Of a DNA stretch of 7,254 nucleotides, positions 5,868-7,254 are shown piece by piece. The DNA lies in contig JAICUS010000306.1 of the NCBI GenBank assembly GCA_025935735.1, forward strand, positions 1-7,254. The letters run 5' to 3'. Position numbers and translations under genes: made by a program. Below the pieces are notes generated by a model. It was given only the letters and a program-made list of their open reading frames with translations, did no database searches and had not been told where the DNA came from. The DNA comes from Solirubrobacteraceae bacterium. Its GTDB lineage: Bacteria > Actinomycetota > Thermoleophilia > Solirubrobacterales > Solirubrobacteraceae. Each line of letters opens with the position of its first letter. Positions within the stretch are counted from its first letter, which is position 1.

Positions 5868-7009
5868 GCTCCCAGAGCGCGTGCGATCACCATCTGCTGG
5901 ACCTCGTCGGTGCCCTCGCCGATGGTGAGGATCTTGGCGTCCCGGTAGAAGCGGCACACCGGGTACTCCTCGATGTAGCCGTAGCCGCCGTGGATCTGCA
6001 CGGCCTCCTCCGCGCAGCGCACGGCCAGGCGCCCGGTCTTGAGCTTCGCCTGTGCGGCGGTCAGCGTGAAGTTCCTGCCGGCGTCCTTCAGGCGCGCGGC
6101 CTTGTAGACGAGCAGCCGCCCCGCCTCGATCTCCGTCGCCATGTCCGCCAGCTTGGCCTGGATGGCCTGGTACTTCGAGATCGGCTTGCCGAACGCCTTG
6201 CGCTCCTTCGCGTAGGCCAGCGCCTGGTCGAGCGCGCCCTGGGCGAGCCCGACGCCCATCGCCGCCACGCCGATCCGGCCGATGTCCAGCACCCGCAGGA
6301 ACTGCTTGAAGCCGGCGCCGCGCGGGCCGAGCAGGTTCTCCTCCGGCACCCGGCAGTCGTCGAAGCTCAGCGGCCGCGTGTCGGACGCGTTCCAGCCCAT
6401 CTTGCGGTACGGCTCGCCCTGCGTGTAGCCGGGCGTGCCGTTCGGGACGAGGAGGTTGGAGATCTCGTCGGGGTGGGTGGGATCGCCGGTTTTCGCGGTG
6501 ATCGACACCACGCCGGAGATGTCCGTGCCGGAGTTGGTGATGAACTGCTTGGCGCCGTCGATCGCCCACTCGCCGTCCTGCAGTCGCGCGCGGGTGCGGA
6601 CGTTGCCGGCGTCCGAGCCCGCCTCCGGCTCGGTCAGCCCGAACGCGCCGAGGACCTTGCCGGACGTCAGCCCGGGCAGCCACTCGCGCTTCTGCTCCTC
6701 GGAGCCGAACAGGTAGATCGGCTGCGTGCCCAGCGACGTGTGCGCGCACATCGTGATGGCCACCGAGGAGTCGACGCGGGTGAGCTCCTCGACCGCGAGC
6801 GCGTAGGCCAGCGTGTCCGCGCCCGCCCCGCCGTACTCCTCGGGGAACGGGATGCCCATCAGCCCCAGGTCGCCCAGCTTGCGCACGATCTCGTACGGGA
6901 ACGAGTGCGTGCGGTCCAGCTCCTCGGCCACGGGCGCCACCTCGCCCTCCGCGAAGTCGCGCACGGTCCGGCGCAGCAGCTCGTGGTCGTCCGGCAGGTC
7001 GAAGTCCAT
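5864..7009 (-). CDS. Acyl-CoA dehydrogenase (short/branched-chain type)
   Basis: This complete 381-residue flavoenzyme oxidises acyl-CoA to trans-2-enoyl-CoA with FAD, passing electrons to ETF. Length and all domains match the family: an N-terminal helical domain (1-120), a beta domain with FGLTEPEAGSD (123-133) and QFITNSG (155-161), and a C-terminal helical domain with DIGRIGVAAMGVGLAQGALD (242-261), ERKAFGKPI (269-277), QIHGGYGYIEEYPVCRFYRDAKI (in 338-360) and the ending IGEGTDEVQQMVIAR. E365 of the EGT motif is the catalytic base position of the short- and medium-chain enzymes; isovaleryl-CoA dehydrogenases place the base elsewhere. Substrate chain length cannot be fixed; butyryl- or branched-short-chain acyl-CoA is plausible. 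The ATG gives the standard N-terminus MDFDLPDDHELLRRTVRDFA. It is the first gene of a three-gene set whose junctions overlap by 4 bases, coupled to a membrane protein and a decarboxylase, an unusual partnership for beta-oxidation or branched-chain amino acid breakdown. Confidence 0.96.
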   Translation of the reverse strand: MDFDLPDDHELLRRTVRDFAEGEVAPVAEELDRTHSFPYEIVRKLGDLGLMGIPFPEEYGGAGADTLAYALAVEELTRVDSSVAITMCAHTSLGTQPIYLFGSEEQKREWLPGLTSGKVLGAFGLTEPEAGSDAGNVRTRARLQDGEWAIDGAKQFITNSGTDISGVVSITAKTGDPTHPDEISNLLVPNGTPGYTQGEPYRKMGWNASDTRPLSFDDCRVPEENLLGPRGAGFKQFLRVLDIGRIGVAAMGVGLAQGALDQALAYAKERKAFGKPISKYQAIQAKLADMATEIEAGRLLVYKAARLKDAGRNFTLTAAQAKLKTGRLAVRCAEEAVQIHGGYGYIEEYPVCRFYRDAKILTIGEGTDEVQQMVIARALGA

Positions 7010-7015
7010 CTGGCC

Positions 7016-7021
7016 ATTGTG
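7016..7021 (-). promoter_or_regulatory. Possible -10 hexamer CACAAT of the dehydrogenase operon
   Basis: On the minus strand CACAAT has the two key -10 bases (A2, T6) and ends 6 bases before the ATG at 7009, which would again give a leaderless transcript like the other promoters in the window. No -35 match lies at 15-18 bases, and the first base is not T, so support is weak. Confidence 0.3.
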
Positions 7022-7059
7022 GCGACCCGGTGGTCGGTCGCGGCCGCGTGCCGGGGCCG

Positions 7060-7070
7060 GCGGTTACCGC
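7060..7070. promoter_or_regulatory. 11-base palindrome GCGGT-T-ACCGC, candidate operator
   Basis: This is a perfect inverted repeat with 5-base arms around a single T, 51 bases upstream of the dehydrogenase ATG. Its position suits a repressor such as the TetR-type regulators that often control acyl-CoA catabolic genes. No regulator gene is visible, and in DNA this GC-rich a chance palindrome is possible. Confidence 0.3.
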
Positions 7071-7133
7071 GGCTGGGTAGGGGAGCGGTCCCTCCGGGCG
7101 GCGACGAGGGTCGCGTGTGTGCGAGTCTCGGAC

Positions 7134-7188
7134 GGAACCGAAGGAATCGATCACGTTCGACCGGTACCAGCTTTGCTCAGGGAATCGG
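7134..7188 (+). repeat. Three GGAAYCGR direct repeats
   Basis: GGAACCGA (7134-7141), GGAATCGA (7143-7150) and GGAATCGG (7181-7188) share GGAAYCGR. The first two are spaced 9 bases apart start to start, and the third lies 38 bases on. They fall in the A/T-richer part of the intergenic region and could be binding sites for a direct-repeat-reading regulator or ECF-type -35 elements. Neither is shown by the sequence. Confidence 0.35.
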
Positions 7189-7254
7189 GCGTAAAGTTTG
7201 TCGAGCTGAGCCCGCCCAAAGTGACACGCGCCGCCGCGGGCGCCACGCGGACCG

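Larger units (their letters stand above)
7010..7254. other. Intergenic region upstream of the dehydrogenase operon
   Basis: No gene is supported here. The part from about 7130 to 7200 is clearly richer in A/T than the coding DNA, as expected for a control region. It contains a palindrome at 7060-7070, a small hairpin GCGAC-GAGG-GTCGC (7101-7114) without a T-run, GGAAYCGR direct repeats (7134-7188), an inverted pair GCTCAG/CTGAGC (7175-7180 and 7206-7211), and TAAAGTTT (7192-7199). A plus-strand GTG at 7221 opens a frame that runs off the window edge, but it has no ribosome binding site and too few codons to judge. Confidence 0.6.

Noticed and set aside
3358..5948. Long plus-strand frames opposite the decarboxylase and membrane-protein genes
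   Set aside because: They are motif-free shadows; the minus-strand products have PLP-enzyme motifs and well-formed transmembrane segments.
7063..7080. GTTA...GGGTAG like a general-stress (SigB/SigF) promoter
   Set aside because: The spacer is about 8 bases, well below the 12-16 needed.
7101..7114. Hairpin GCGAC-GAGG-GTCGC as a terminator
   Set aside because: The stem is only 5 bp and no T-run follows on either strand.
5868..7154. In-frame upstream extension of the membrane protein, and of the decarboxylase frame into 4477-5478
   Set aside because: Both extensions are out-of-frame readings of the preceding gene; the GTG at 5867 and TTG at 4476 at the stop overlaps give family-like N-termini.
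7134..7157. GGAACC-N14-CGTT as an ECF sigma promoter on the plus strand
   Set aside because: The spacing is a base or more short of the usual range and no downstream gene can be seen; kept only as a possible reading of the repeats.
7186..7196. GGGCGTAAAG resembles a conserved stretch of 16S rRNA
   Set aside because: Only about ten bases agree and the flanks do not match rRNA; it is chance similarity.
7175..7211. Inverted pair GCTCAG/CTGAGC as an operator or attachment site
   Set aside because: The arms are 6 bases with a 25-base loop and do not extend; this is expected by chance.
1..7254. Search for mobile elements, CRISPR arrays, tRNA genes and riboswitches
   Set aside because: I found no transposase or integrase motifs, no regularly spaced repeats, no cloverleaf and no recognisable riboswitch core; composition is uniform across the genes.

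Overview
The window is very GC-rich (by eye 70% or more, with G/C at nearly every third codon position) and almost fully coding. It holds six protein genes, one cut by the left edge, and about 245 bases of non-coding DNA at the right end. I see no rRNA, tRNA, CRISPR array, insertion sequence or phage gene. The base composition, the TAnnnT -10 hexamers placed only 7-8 bases before ATG (leaderless start), and the secreted PD40-repeat protein with an Arg-rich C-terminal beta domain suggest a high-GC Actinomycetota chromosome, possibly Thermoleophilia/Solirubrobacterales. That lineage call is inference.

Left part (1-1655): a hexapeptide-repeat O-acyltransferase of the WbbJ/NodL type (minus strand, 3' end missing) is divergent from a MeaB/ArgK-type GTPase (plus strand). 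The 26-base gap carries two back-to-back -10-like hexamers overlapping in a central CTAG, in a fully symmetric layout. MeaB proteins protect and reload B12-dependent acyl-CoA mutases; no mutase gene is in the window.

Middle (1656-3116): a secreted protein follows MeaB on the plus strand. It has a signal peptide, PD40/TolB-like propeller repeats, a short cysteine-containing linker, an Ig/cadherin-like module and a basic C-terminal beta domain. It has its own well-formed promoter (TTGTCC, 17-base spacer, TACTCT) ending 7 bases before its ATG. Its 3' end overlaps the converging decarboxylase gene by 29 bases.

Right part (7009 down to 3088, minus strand): three genes overlap by 4 bases at each junction (GTGA, then TTGA) and so look like one translationally coupled operon: acyl-CoA dehydrogenase, a polytopic GT-C/ArnT-like membrane protein, and a group II PLP-dependent decarboxylase resembling L-2,4-diaminobutyrate decarboxylases. 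The combination of an acyl-CoA oxidising enzyme, a membrane glycosyltransferase-like protein and an amine-forming decarboxylase is the most unusual feature here and the best candidate for an undescribed pathway. Joint function is inferred only from the overlaps.

The stretch 7010-7254 upstream of that operon has a perfect 11-base palindrome, three GGAAYCGR direct repeats and other weak promoter-like motifs, but no gene I can support.
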